Assembly: GCA_965200645.1 (NCBI GenBank)
Contig: CBDAUN010000002.1
Location: 248,001 to 312,000 of the forward strand
Direction: 5' to 3'
Length of the DNA stretch: 64,000 nucleotides
Origin: CBDAUN01 sp965200645
GTDB taxonomy: Bacteria; Pseudomonadota; Gammaproteobacteria; Arenicellales; JAJDZL01
Part shown: in pieces, positions 8,991 through 17,058 of the stretch
Layout of the letters: each line of letters opens with the position of its first letter
Position numbering within the stretch: the first letter of the stretch is position 1
Made by a program: the position numbers and the translations under genes
The notes under the pieces: generated by a model
Database searches by the model: none
The model's input: only the letters and a program-made list of their open reading frames with translations
What the model was told of the DNA's origin: nothing

Positions 8991-9845
8991 TCAAAATATT
9001 GGCACCCGCATGGTGCCAATATTTTCTATAGTGCAGTCCAAAATGTCTCCCCGTGACACAGGCCCGACGCCTTCGGGAGTGCCCGACATAATGACATCAC
9101 CTGGATACAGCGTATAGAACGAGGAGGCGTATGCAATCAGTTTCGCGGTCGAAAAGATCATTTCCTGGGTGTTGGAACTTTGCATCTGTTTACCGCTGTT
9201 TAGTAATCCAAGGTTGAGGTTGTCCGGGTCATCAATTTCGTCGGCGGTAACCAGCCATGGTCCGAGTACAGAGTGGCTGTCAGCAGATTTGCGCAAGCTA
9301 CGGTCTTCTGGGCCTCGAATAGTCATATCCAACCCGATTGAATATCCTGCAACGTAATTTAGGGCGGCGTCCTCAGCAATGTTCTTAGCCTCTTTACCAA
9401 TCACTATGGCCAGTTCAACTTCATGATCGGTTCTTCGGTCGGCGAATCTCAATCGTACACCATCGTCGGGTCCAACCGGAATGGGTGACTTTAGGAACAA
9501 GCCATGCGATTCAAGAGTCTTCACTTGCTGATTTGAAGTGATTTCGGGATCCGCATTCATTTCATCCATATGCTTTTTATAATTAACCGGTGTACCAATG
9601 ATCTTGCTCGGTCTGGCAACTGGACTGTTCAAATGAAGATCGCGTAAAGAAAGAATAGGGGTATTTTCGTCCCGTATCAATTCCTGGAACTTAGGTATCA
9701 GCGTGTTTAGTCTTTGAACAAGCGTATCACCAGGAGGTTGCGGCCAATCGTTCCAGGCGAGCAGGTTGACGACTGCGCTTACATCCCGAACACTGCGGCC
9801 TTGGATAATGCCTAAACGATTGGTATCAAATCGACAAATTTTCAT
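8991..9845 (-). CDS. Fumarylacetoacetate hydrolase (FAH) family protein
   Basis: 284 residues. The FAH catalytic domain starts around residue 85 with PSKIIGTPVNYKKHMDEM; metal ligands are in DHEVELAIVIGK (ExE) and the following GYSIGLDMT, and the C-terminal GDVIMSGTPEGVGPV is the signature glycine loop. Family members hydrolyse or decarboxylate 2-oxo acids with a metal ion (fumarylpyruvate, 2-oxo-hept-3-ene-dioate, oxaloacetate); the substrate here cannot be named. The N-terminal ~80 residues form the small leader domain typical of the family. It stands alone, convergent with the hydratase gene and divergent from the metallo-hydrolase gene. Its last codons and stop lie inside a perfect 14-bp inverted repeat. 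Confidence 0.85.
   Translation of the reverse strand: MKICRFDTNRLGIIQGRSVRDVSAVVNLLAWNDWPQPPGDTLVQRLNTLIPKFQELIRDENTPILSLRDLHLNSPVARPSKIIGTPVNYKKHMDEMNADPEITSNQQVKTLESHGLFLKSPIPVGPDDGVRLRFADRRTDHEVELAIVIGKEAKNIAEDAALNYVAGYSIGLDMTIRGPEDRSLRKSADSHSVLGPWLVTADEIDDPDNLNLGLLNSGKQMQSSNTQEMIFSTAKLIAYASSFYTLYPGDVIMSGTPEGVGPVSRGDILDCTIENIGTMRVPIF
8993..9025. terminator. Perfect 14-bp hairpin inside the 3' end of the FAH gene
   Basis: Arms at 8993-9006 and 9012-9025 are perfectly complementary around a five-base loop, with an A/T-rich base and a GGCACC/GGTGCC core. The structure is flanked by four A and four T, so it can act in either direction. It lies in the gap between two convergent genes but on the minus strand it is made of the last codons of the FAH gene, ending at its stop codon. 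Function as a bidirectional terminator or 3' stabiliser is inferred. Confidence 0.6.
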
Positions 9846-10012
9846 GGGAAAGTGCCAGTATGCACCTATTGAATTGATAGTGAATTTGCTACAGACTAGG
9901 GATAAATATTGATCAACTTTTGTGCGAAGAAATTCGCTAATATTTTTATCTATCGTACCAGAAAATAGATGTGCAGTCGTCTTAATTTTTATGACAGAAG
10001 GTTATTGTTTAA

Positions 10013-10918
10013 ATGGTTAATATTCCATTCATAGTGGGTGATGATTTCACTTATGGCAAAGTTCAAACAGTGACGCCGCTGATTCGTAGAATCGTTGCCA
10101 GAAATCCAAGTCAGTTCACCTATTTCGGCACTGGTACCTATATCGTGGGGCATGGTGAAGTAGCAGTAATTGATCCAGGCCCATTATTGCCCGATCATAT
10201 TGAAGCGATCTGTAATGCATTGAGCAACGAAACGATTTCGCACATACTCGTGACCCATCATCACGCCGATCATTCACCTGCCAGTCGGCCTTTAAGCAAA
10301 AAAAGTGGAGCACAGATATTTGGACGTCCACTCATTTCCTCAAGTGACAATTTCGATCAAAAAGTGGTTGTCGAAGAGGATTATGACGTTAAGTTTTGGC
10401 CCACGGCGGTGGTTCAGCATGGGGATGTGATTGAAGGTAGTGGTTGGACCTTTGAATGCGTGCTTACCCCTGGACACACTTCTAATCACGTCTGCTACCG
10501 GTTACATCAGGAAAAATCATTGTTTTCAGGTGATCATGTGATGGGGTGGTCAACCAGCGTCATTATCCCGCCGGATGGCAACATGTCGGACTACTTGCGA
10601 AGTTTGGAAATGCTTTTGGGCGCAGATGACTTAATCTACTACCCGACTCATGGTGCGCCAATCAGTGAACCGAAGAAATTTGTGCGTAAATTAATTGAAC
10701 ACAGAATGGAAAGAGAGCAACAGGTGGTCGACTGTTTTCGGTCGGGATTGAGGACGGTTAGACAGATGGTGCCTATCGTCTATCGTTCGACCCACCCTTC
10801 ACTGCATGGAGCAGCAGCGTTATCGCTGTTTGCTACGGTGATCAGGTTGGTGGAATTCGGTGTAGTTGAATGTGAGGGCAACCCCCGAATGGACTCTGAA
10901 TATTTGTTTGTCGGATAA
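10013..10918 (+). CDS. Metallo-beta-lactamase-fold hydrolase (LACTB2-like)
   Basis: 301 residues. The zinc-site motif HHHADHS (THHHADHSPASRPL) is near residue 83, followed by the third ligand His in LTPGHTSNHVCYRL, the bridging Asp in LFSGDHVMGWSTSV and the last His in YYPTHGAPI. The C-terminal ~60 residues (KLIEHRMEREQQVVDCFR onward) form the winged-helix-like cap common to LACTB2-type proteins. The family hydrolyses ester, thioester or RNA phosphodiester bonds; the substrate here is unknown. The gene is alone, divergent from the FAH gene and convergent with the racemase. A diverged, frameshifted copy of its 3' end appears at about 16650-16835. Confidence 0.85.
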   Translation: MVNIPFIVGDDFTYGKVQTVTPLIRRIVARNPSQFTYFGTGTYIVGHGEVAVIDPGPLLPDHIEAICNALSNETISHILVTHHHADHSPASRPLSKKSGAQIFGRPLISSSDNFDQKVVVEEDYDVKFWPTAVVQHGDVIEGSGWTFECVLTPGHTSNHVCYRLHQEKSLFSGDHVMGWSTSVIIPPDGNMSDYLRSLEMLLGADDLIYYPTHGAPISEPKKFVRKLIEHRMEREQQVVDCFRSGLRTVRQMVPIVYRSTHPSLHGAAALSLFATVIRLVEFGVVECEGNPRMDSEYLFVG

Positions 10919-11048
10919 GTCTTGAGTTCAGTACTCTGACATTTTGTGCCAGTTAAAATTAATTTTTACGATGAGCCTTTAAGATTGACATGCAAATCAA
11001 TCAAGAAGTATGTTGCAGAACCGGAAAATCAGCCGGTACTTTCTGAGA

Positions 11049-11756
11049 TTACTTTTCCAGTGGTTCTGCGTAAGCGCCAATCTTGCTGGTCGAGATACCC
11101 GCACCGACCAAACCCTCTAGCAATTTCACCCCGGCAACTACACCGTCAATCACCGGCAGCCCCGTGTCTCGCGTCAGTCTGTGAGTCAAATCAGCCATGC
11201 CTGCACATCCGAGAATCACAGCTTCGATGTGATCTTCATTTCTTGATAGAGTGATTTCTTCACGAACACGGGTGTAGGCATCACCGTCGTCATCTTCCAG
11301 AGCTAGCACAGGTAGATCAGCCGCCCTCACTTTACGACAACGTCGGTCCATTCCATACTTGATTGCAAGATCTTCAATAATGGGCACTGAGCGGGGCAAA
11401 GTCGTTACCACGCTAAAACTGGTTGCAACCACTGAAGCGGCAATCATGGCAGCTTCACACATTCCCATAACTGGGCCGGATGCTATTTCTCGGCATGCGC
11501 CGATGCCAGGATCGTCGAAACAAGCGACTAGAACAGCGTCCACACCTGTAGATTCACCCCCGGCAACTATATCTACTAAGCCCCTCACGCTCATGACTTC
11601 GTCATAATGTCCTTCTATGCTGGCAGGTGAATCGGTGGGATTAGTAGCGATGATTTCAGTGTCTCGGGAACACACCTGTTTAGCAGCTTTCTCGATTTTC
11701 CTTGTCATCGAAGCAGTCGAATTTGGGTTTACGACAAGAATCTTCACCTCGTTCAA
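11049..11756 (-). CDS. Asp/Glu/hydantoin racemase family protein
   Basis: 235 residues. The first catalytic-cysteine region is VLVACFDDPGIGACRE and the second is AVILGCAGMADLTHRL, the two-cysteine arrangement of cofactor-independent racemases; KILVVNPNSTASMT at the N-terminus is typical of hydantoin/aspartate racemases (HyuE-like). The gene begins with a TTG overlapping the LivF stop codon by four bases; a GTG three codons later (11747) is an equally plausible start. Being the last gene of an ABC importer operon, it probably interconverts enantiomers of the imported compound or a product of it. The substrate (aspartate, hydantoin, or maleate in the related isomerases) is not determined. Confidence 0.85.
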   Translation of the reverse strand: MNEVKILVVNPNSTASMTRKIEKAAKQVCSRDTEIIATNPTDSPASIEGHYDEVMSVRGLVDIVAGGESTGVDAVLVACFDDPGIGACREIASGPVMGMCEAAMIAASVVATSFSVVTTLPRSVPIIEDLAIKYGMDRRCRKVRAADLPVLALEDDDGDAYTRVREEITLSRNEDHIEAVILGCAGMADLTHRLTRDTGLPVIDGVVAGVKLLEGLVGAGISTSKIGAYAEPLEK

Positions 11757-12466
11757 ACACCCAGATACAGTTTTCGCACTCGATCATCCTCGAGCATTTC
11801 CTTTGATTCACCTTCCAGTGCGATTCGTCCGGTTTCGAGTGCGTAGGCTCGGTCTGAGACGCGAAGTGCCATTCGCGAATTCTGTTCAACCAAAATAATG
11901 CTGACGCCTTCTTCTTCGTTGATAGAAACAATCGAACGAGCGATTTCTTGAACAAGCAGTGGAGCGAGCCCGAGCGATGGCTCATCCAATAAAAGCAAAC
12001 TGGGTTTGGCCATCAATGCACGGCCGATCACTAGCATCTGCTGTTCTCCGCCGCTCATCGTGCCTGCTTGCTGACGCTTGCGTTCCGCAAGACGCGGAAA
12101 TCGCTCATAGACTCGATCCATGTCCCGTTGAACTTCCGCTTTGTTACTTCGAGCAAACGCACCCATAAGCAAATTGTCTTTGACGCTCATGTAAGGGAAA
12201 ACATGTCGTCCTTCCGGCACCATGATAATGCCCATTTCAACTATTTGATGCGGCCCAAGTGTCTTGATATTGTTGCCCTGGAAGTAGATGTCTCCGGATA
12301 CGACGGGAGTTAGTCCGGTAACCGCACGCAAAGTAGAAGTCTTACCAGCACCATTTGAACCGATCAAGGCGATAATCTGACTTTCTTCTAACTGGATTGA
12401 GATATCCGAAACTGCTAACACGTGATCGTAACGAACAGTAACGTTTTGAATGGAAAAGTAACTCAT
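11753..12466 (-). CDS. livF: Branched-chain-type ABC transporter ATPase, LivF-like
   Basis: 237 residues, the standard LivF length. Walker A is GSNGAGKTST near residue 37, the signature is MSGGEQQMLVIGRALM, and Walker B is LLLDEPSLGLAPLLV, the last phrase being characteristic of LivF. It energises import with LivG on the cytoplasmic side of the LivH/LivM channel. Its start overlaps the end of livG by four bases and its stop overlaps the racemase start. The name reflects family, not substrate: this HAAT family also carries amides, urea and aromatic acids. Confidence 0.9.
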   Translation of the reverse strand: MSYFSIQNVTVRYDHVLAVSDISIQLEESQIIALIGSNGAGKTSTLRAVTGLTPVVSGDIYFQGNNIKTLGPHQIVEMGIIMVPEGRHVFPYMSVKDNLLMGAFARSNKAEVQRDMDRVYERFPRLAERKRQQAGTMSGGEQQMLVIGRALMAKPSLLLLDEPSLGLAPLLVQEIARSIVSINEEEGVSIILVEQNSRMALRVSDRAYALETGRIALEGESKEMLEDDRVRKLYLGV

Positions 12467-13248
12467 CCCCGTGCCACCAGTTCGTCGTCTTCGCGGCCTA
12501 AATAAGCTTCAATAACCTTTTCGTTGTTCTGCACATCCTCAGCGGAGCCTTCAGCGATTTTCTTACCAAAGTTCAACACCACAATATGATCACTAATGCG
12601 CATCACTGCACGCATGTCATGTTCTACTAACAGTACCGTAACCCCGCGTTCGCGAATACCGCGCACCATCTCAACAGCCGCATTTGTTTCTTCGGGATTC
12701 ATTCCTGCAAACGGTTCATCCAACAGCAAAATTTTCGGATTGGCTGCCATTGCCACCGCAATGCCTAGTCCCCGCAAATATCCGTGTGGAAGGTTTCTCG
12801 CCACTTCGTCTTGTACGCTAGACAGTCCTAAATACTTCAATATTTCAATCGAACTTTCCCGAAATTCTGCTTCATCAGCTCGTGCCGTACGCGATCCAAA
12901 ATAAAACCCCGTCAATCCAGCACGACTTCTAAGGTGATGCGCAACAATGACATTCTGCATTGCCGTCATTTCACGGAATATGGTTGTTTCTTGAAATGTG
13001 CGTACTACGCCTCGACGGGCAACTATGTGCGCCGACAACTTCGTAATGTCCTCTCCTTGAAAGATCACTTTTCCTGCGCTGGTTTGAAGAAACGACGTGA
13101 TGAGTTTGAACAATGTGCTTTTGCCAGCCCCATTCGGACCGATCACGCTGACAATCTTGTTTTCTTCAACATCAAATGTCACGTCGTCGACTGCAACAAG
13201 GCCGCCGAAACGCTTAGTCACACCTTGAACTTGTAAGACGGGCATCAT
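12463..13248 (-). CDS. livG: Branched-chain-type ABC transporter ATPase, LivG-like
   Basis: 261 residues if begun at the ATG at 13246-13248, which overlaps the livM TGA by four bases; a second ATG follows immediately. A longer in-frame extension would overlap livM and is rejected. Walker A is GPNGAGKSTL, Walker B LLLDEPFAGMNPEE, and the distinctive LivG helical insertion (HHLRSRAGLTGFYFG) is present. The signature loop reads LPHGYLRGLGIAVAMA rather than the usual LxxGxQRRLEIARAL, so the family's Q-R-R is altered to Y-L-R-G. ATP binding looks intact, so function is expected. It is part of the SBP-livH-livM-livG-livF-racemase operon. Confidence 0.9.
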   Translation of the reverse strand: MMPVLQVQGVTKRFGGLVAVDDVTFDVEENKIVSVIGPNGAGKSTLFKLITSFLQTSAGKVIFQGEDITKLSAHIVARRGVVRTFQETTIFREMTAMQNVIVAHHLRSRAGLTGFYFGSRTARADEAEFRESSIEILKYLGLSSVQDEVARNLPHGYLRGLGIAVAMAANPKILLLDEPFAGMNPEETNAAVEMVRGIRERGVTVLLVEHDMRAVMRISDHIVVLNFGKKIAEGSAEDVQNNEKVIEAYLGREDDELVARG

Positions 13249-14249
13249 TTTCTTCTCAATCCTAAACCGCCTACGAACTTTGGTATTTGAACGCTGAGCA
13301 GGCCATTTGGCAGCCACAGCATGAGTGAAATCATGATGACCGCATACAGAAATGGCTGGTACTCGTTGAGTCCATGCAGAAATTCAAAACTCATAAACAA
13401 TACAAATGTGCCGACGAGTGGTCCAAATACGAATCCAAGTCCACCGAGAAAACAGTAGAGCATAAAGTAAATTGAATCTTGAATCTGAAATGTCGCCGGG
13501 TAGATGCTTTGTTGCGATGCGATAAAGAATGCACCGCCAACTCCGCCGTAGAATCCGCTAATGGCGAACGCAATGACTCTGAGCATCGGAACATTGATTC
13601 CAATTGAAGATGCCAATTCTTCATTCTGCTGTAGCGACCTGAACAGTCTGCCCAATCTGCTGTTGACAATTCTGTAAAGAGCAGCGTAACCGACGATCAG
13701 CAAAAATGCGCCAAGGAAGAACAAAGACAAATGCTTGTTTCCGCTTGAAATTCCGGGAAGCACAGTAATCCCAAAAACTTCTAACGGCTCAGGAAGAGGA
13801 ATATTGACGATGCCGCGAGAACCGTTAGTAATTGAACTGAACGACTGAGCGGATAAACGTGCGGTCTCCGTCAAACTCAGCGAAATCATCGCGAAATAAA
13901 CGCCACGCAACCGCAATATAGGCAAGCCGATAAGAATTGCGACTATCGCAGCCACTATCCCCGCTGCAGGCATCGCGATCCAAAACGACACATCCAAGCG
14001 TGAAATTAGAATCGCGGCGACATATCCGCCAAGCAATGCAAAGGCTCCTTGGCCAATATTAATTCGTCCGATATAGAAAGTAAGCCAAACTCCGGCGGCG
14101 ATAACGGACAATACCGAAGCAGTGGTAATAATGCCTAGCAGATAAGGCTTGTCGGCAAACAGCAGCGGGACGCCGACAACGTAAACCAATAATGCGACCG
14201 CAACTAGCACTATACGATTTCTTGCAGCCCTTTCCTTTGGAATCTGCAT
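13245..14249 (-). CDS. livM: Branched-chain-type ABC transporter permease, LivM-like
   Basis: 334 residues with about ten hydrophobic segments. The segments GRINIGQGAFALLGGYVAA and LRLRGVYFAMISLSLTE are hallmark LivM sequences, and the cytoplasmic coupling loop includes NSRLGRLFRSLQQNEELASSIGIN, where the A-x-S-x-G-I-N stretch contacts the ATPase. It forms the inner-membrane channel with LivH. It starts 33 bases after livH and its TGA is embedded in the ATGATG start of livG. Confidence 0.9.
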   Translation of the reverse strand: MQIPKERAARNRIVLVAVALLVYVVGVPLLFADKPYLLGIITTASVLSVIAAGVWLTFYIGRINIGQGAFALLGGYVAAILISRLDVSFWIAMPAAGIVAAIVAILIGLPILRLRGVYFAMISLSLTETARLSAQSFSSITNGSRGIVNIPLPEPLEVFGITVLPGISSGNKHLSLFFLGAFLLIVGYAALYRIVNSRLGRLFRSLQQNEELASSIGINVPMLRVIAFAISGFYGGVGGAFFIASQQSIYPATFQIQDSIYFMLYCFLGGLGFVFGPLVGTFVLFMSFEFLHGLNEYQPFLYAVIMISLMLWLPNGLLSVQIPKFVGGLGLRRK

Positions 14250-14282
14250 TCGAAAAGTCTCTTTTGTTTAAAGTGGTAGTCG

Positions 14283-15143
14283 CTAGCCCCAGGGTTTTCC
14301 CATCAATCCCTGAGGCCTGATTGCTAGAAAGACGATCAGTGCTATAAAAATGATCAAGTAAGTTTCTCCACCGGGAAAGAAACGGTATCCGAAGGATTCA
14401 AGCAGTCCGAGAATAAAACCACCCACAATGGCTCCTGACACGACGCCCGCGCCGCCAATCATAACCATGATGAATGCTTTGATCGAGATCGCTGTGCCGA
14501 TGCCGCTATTAACCCCGGAAATCGAAACTAGCAAAGTACCGGCCAAGCCGGCTAATGCCGCGCCAATCGCGAATCCAATCATTGCGTAGCGATTGACATT
14601 GACACCCTGCAACTGTGCTGCTTCACGGTCTTGTGCGAAAGCTCGCAATCCTCTACCGGGACGAGTGTACTGCATGAAAGCTATAAAAGCGGCGATCATT
14701 GCGGCAGCAAGCACTATGACTACGGCACGGGAATACGGAATGAAAGCTCCGCCGATACTGAACACTCCACTAGCTATTGGTGGGACTCCTCGGTGCTTTT
14801 CACCGAAGAAAATTAGAATCATGCTTTCCAGCAGTAATGCCGTTCCGGCTGCTAGCAGCATGGAACTTTCTTCTCGTGTGCTATGACGCAAAACGCGCCG
14901 AAAGAAGAGAACTTCGAACAGCACCCCAACAATTGCCAGGCAAATGGCCGTGGATATGAGTGCCAGAATGAAGGGATACCCAAGTACACCGTAGATATAG
15001 TAAGTGACAAACGCCCCTAGTACATACATCTGCCCGTGTGCGAAGTTCAGCACATTCATAAGCGCGAAGATCATCGTCAATCCAAGCGCAATCAGGGCGT
15101 ATTGAAAACCGGAATACAATCCGTTAAAAATCACCTGTTCCAT
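14283..15143 (-). CDS. livH: Branched-chain-type ABC transporter permease, LivH-like
   Basis: 286 residues with about eight membrane segments. NGLYSGFQYALIALGLTMIFALMNVLNFAHGQMYVLGAF at the N-terminus is the strongly conserved LivH opening, and the coupling loop contains GRGLRAFAQDREAAQLQGVN. The C-terminus FLAIRPQGLMGKPWG is the normal family ending. It pairs with LivM. It is separated from the binding-protein gene by a 138-base gap that holds a GC-rich hairpin, an arrangement that in other liv operons lets the binding protein be made in excess over the membrane parts. Confidence 0.9.
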   Translation of the reverse strand: MEQVIFNGLYSGFQYALIALGLTMIFALMNVLNFAHGQMYVLGAFVTYYIYGVLGYPFILALISTAICLAIVGVLFEVLFFRRVLRHSTREESSMLLAAGTALLLESMILIFFGEKHRGVPPIASGVFSIGGAFIPYSRAVVIVLAAAMIAAFIAFMQYTRPGRGLRAFAQDREAAQLQGVNVNRYAMIGFAIGAALAGLAGTLLVSISGVNSGIGTAISIKAFIMVMIGGAGVVSGAIVGGFILGLLESFGYRFFPGGETYLIIFIALIVFLAIRPQGLMGKPWG

Positions 15144-15212
15144 ATCGCTTTCGACAGTCGGTGGATTTATATGCGGTTATGTAAGAGAAAACCCCCAGCA
15201 TCACTTAAAATT

Positions 15213-15248
15213 GAAACACCGCCGCAAAATAGCAAGCGGCGGTGCTTC
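15213..15248 (-). terminator. GC-rich intercistronic hairpin between binding protein and livH
   Basis: Arms CACCGCCGC (15217-15225) and GCGGCGGTG (15236-15244) pair perfectly over a ten-base loop. On the minus strand the 3' side continues into TTTCAATTTTAA, a broken U-tract, so it may be a leaky terminator or a 3' stabiliser for the binding-protein mRNA. Placement directly after the binding-protein gene supports a role in differential expression; this is inferred. Confidence 0.65.
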
Positions 15249-15281
15249 AATAATCAAGCGAAAGCCGAAGAAACTAATCGA

Positions 15282-16469
15282 CTAGTCGACTGAACCGATA
15301 AACAGCGTTTGGAAGCCACCGTCGCGATATTCGTTGACAACCATGGGAATCGGCAACTGTCGCGGTTGATTGAAGAACGAACTACCCACATATGTCAGGC
15401 TGTTTTCACCGACGAGAAGTCGATTTTCAACATTCAGATTAGGCATAACTGCTTTGTATGCTTCGACATCATCAAGTGCTGCCTTGCCTGCAAGTTTGAG
15501 TGTTTCAATGATCATTTCGAGGGCATACACCTTAGTTCCTGCCTCATCATTCCATTCACCGACGTGTTTCACATACTCATCACGGAACTGGTTCATATAT
15601 GCGTCGGAAATTTCCGGTGTGCTTGCTCCGCCTACCGAGATAAAACCGTTGGCTGCATCACCTGCAACTTCCGCTAGGATTTTTGCATCCTGAGCAGTCT
15701 CAGTGCTGAGCAAACCTTCATACCCAAGTTCGCGTGCCGCACGAATCAGCAATGGTGCATCTGATGGTGCAACTCCGGACAATACGATTAGGTCCGGTTT
15801 CAACTCAACAATTCGAGACATGACCGGGAAGAAATCTGTTGTTCCAGGTTCATAAGTGTCTTCAGATGCAACAACATCCATTCCTAGCATATTGGCTGCA
15901 TCAACACCTTGCACACGTTGATTCAGTGGGTCGGATTCATTACGAGCAACGAATGCAACCGACTTGACTCCGTGATCAGCCATCAACCGCTTGTAGATGA
16001 CCGGTCCTGCCTGATACGATGCAATCATTCCTAATACGGAGTTGCTTGCCGGTGGTGTGTAAAGCGTGCGGTCGAACGCATATGGAAAGTTCATTGCGCC
16101 AGCTTTTTCCAAAACTGGTACGATGGCTTGTGCTGTGGTATCGACGTTTGGGCCGATGATGTACTTGATGCCTTCCTGATAGGTTAACCTCTCGGCACCT
16201 GCAATCGACAGTTTCGGATCGTTTTTATCGTCGATCGAGATGATTTCAAGCATGTACTTTTCACCATCAATCTCGACGCCACCTGCCGCGTTATACATCT
16301 TTGCGGTTACTTCCGCACAATAACGATTTACAAGACCCCAAGAGGCTGCCGGTCCGCTCATCACGCCCAGTACACCAATCTTCAAGGTGGCCGCATTGGC
16401 AACTGTAGACCCCACAGCCAGCATAGAGGCTGCTACGATCGCAGTTAATAATTTATGAAATATCCTCAT
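15282..16469 (-). CDS. Periplasmic binding protein of the branched-chain-type ABC importer
   Basis: 395 residues from the ATG at 16467-16469, preceded by GGAG at a good distance; earlier in-frame starts would add ~70 residues without a signal peptide. Residues 1-26 (MRIFHKLLTAIVAASMLAVG then STVANA) are a Sec signal peptide with a likely cleavage after ANA. The mature protein begins ATLKIGVLGVMSGPAASWG and contains YIIGPNVDTTAQAIVPVLEKAG, LDEAs-type features of type I (Leu/Ile/Val, amide) receptors. It captures the ligand and delivers it to LivHM. The ligand is unknown; a racemase in the operon suggests a chiral amino- or ureido-acid. It is the first gene of the operon. Confidence 0.88.
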   Translation of the reverse strand: MRIFHKLLTAIVAASMLAVGSTVANAATLKIGVLGVMSGPAASWGLVNRYCAEVTAKMYNAAGGVEIDGEKYMLEIISIDDKNDPKLSIAGAERLTYQEGIKYIIGPNVDTTAQAIVPVLEKAGAMNFPYAFDRTLYTPPASNSVLGMIASYQAGPVIYKRLMADHGVKSVAFVARNESDPLNQRVQGVDAANMLGMDVVASEDTYEPGTTDFFPVMSRIVELKPDLIVLSGVAPSDAPLLIRAARELGYEGLLSTETAQDAKILAEVAGDAANGFISVGGASTPEISDAYMNQFRDEYVKHVGEWNDEAGTKVYALEMIIETLKLAGKAALDDVEAYKAVMPNLNVENRLLVGENSLTYVGSSFFNQPRQLPIPMVVNEYRDGGFQTLFIGSVD

Positions 16470-17058
16470 TAGATTCACTCCAGTCCTTGATAAAGTTAAT
16501 GATTTCCTTGTGCCAAATGTCAATGGTTTTTTGCATTGAGTTAGCAGCACTCGGCAAATTCTAATTAGTGTTTTTGAAAATTTCCAATGCATAATAATAT
16601 TACATTTCACAAAGAAAGTATTGCTGCATAAATCGCTAACCGTATTGAAATTCTTTCCTAGTCTGAAGAGGTTGATTGCCAACTATACCCTTGGCGAACT
16701 CTTTGATTGTTTTCGGTTGGGACTGCAGATGCTAAAAGCAATGGTGCCAACCGTTCAATCCCTCGTTGCGCAGAGCGGCAGTGCTTCCGCTGTTTGTTCC
16801 GGTGATTAGAGCGGTGGAATTCAATTTTTACCAGCCTTTTAAGTTGGGATGAAATGTATGTTGTGACAGTTGAAGAGTTTGAATACTGCCTTCTGTCAAA
16901 TATCAAAGTTTCGGCCAACCTATGTTCTGATGCCGGTAATCATTTAATGCTGCTTCATTTTTCTTTGCATAACCCTTTGTATGAGCATATAAAGCAAGAC
17001 TTGGTAAACCTCTGACTATAAATCTTAAGCACGCCAATATTTAACTTTACTTAGTAGT
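16470..17058. other. Divergent intergenic region with a decayed gene fragment
   Basis: 589 bases between the ABC operon (minus) and ttcA (plus). It should hold both promoters; A/T-rich stretches occur at both ends, but I could not fix a convincing -35/-10 pair. The middle (about 16650-16835) contains remnant coding sequence described separately. No intact gene is visible. Confidence 0.6.
16650..16835 (+). pseudogene. Frameshifted remnant similar to the 3' end of the metallo-hydrolase gene
   Basis: Translated piecewise this stretch gives RLIANYTLGELFDCFRLGLQ and then, in a different frame, LPLFVPVIRAVEF. The gene at 10013-10918 encodes KLIEHRMEREQQVVDCFRSG and then SLFATVIRLVEF in the same order. 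At nucleotide level 16783-16820 matches 10827-10864 (approximately) at 30 of 38 positions by hand. Between the two blocks the remnant is 11 bases shorter, which explains the frame change. No start codon or zinc-binding half is present. It is best read as a decayed partial paralogue of the LACTB2-like hydrolase. Confidence 0.55.

Noticed and set aside
10946..11254. 102-codon plus-strand frame after the metallo-hydrolase gene
   Set aside because: Most of it is antisense to the racemase; the first 100 bases look mildly protein-like but lack a ribosome site or family match.
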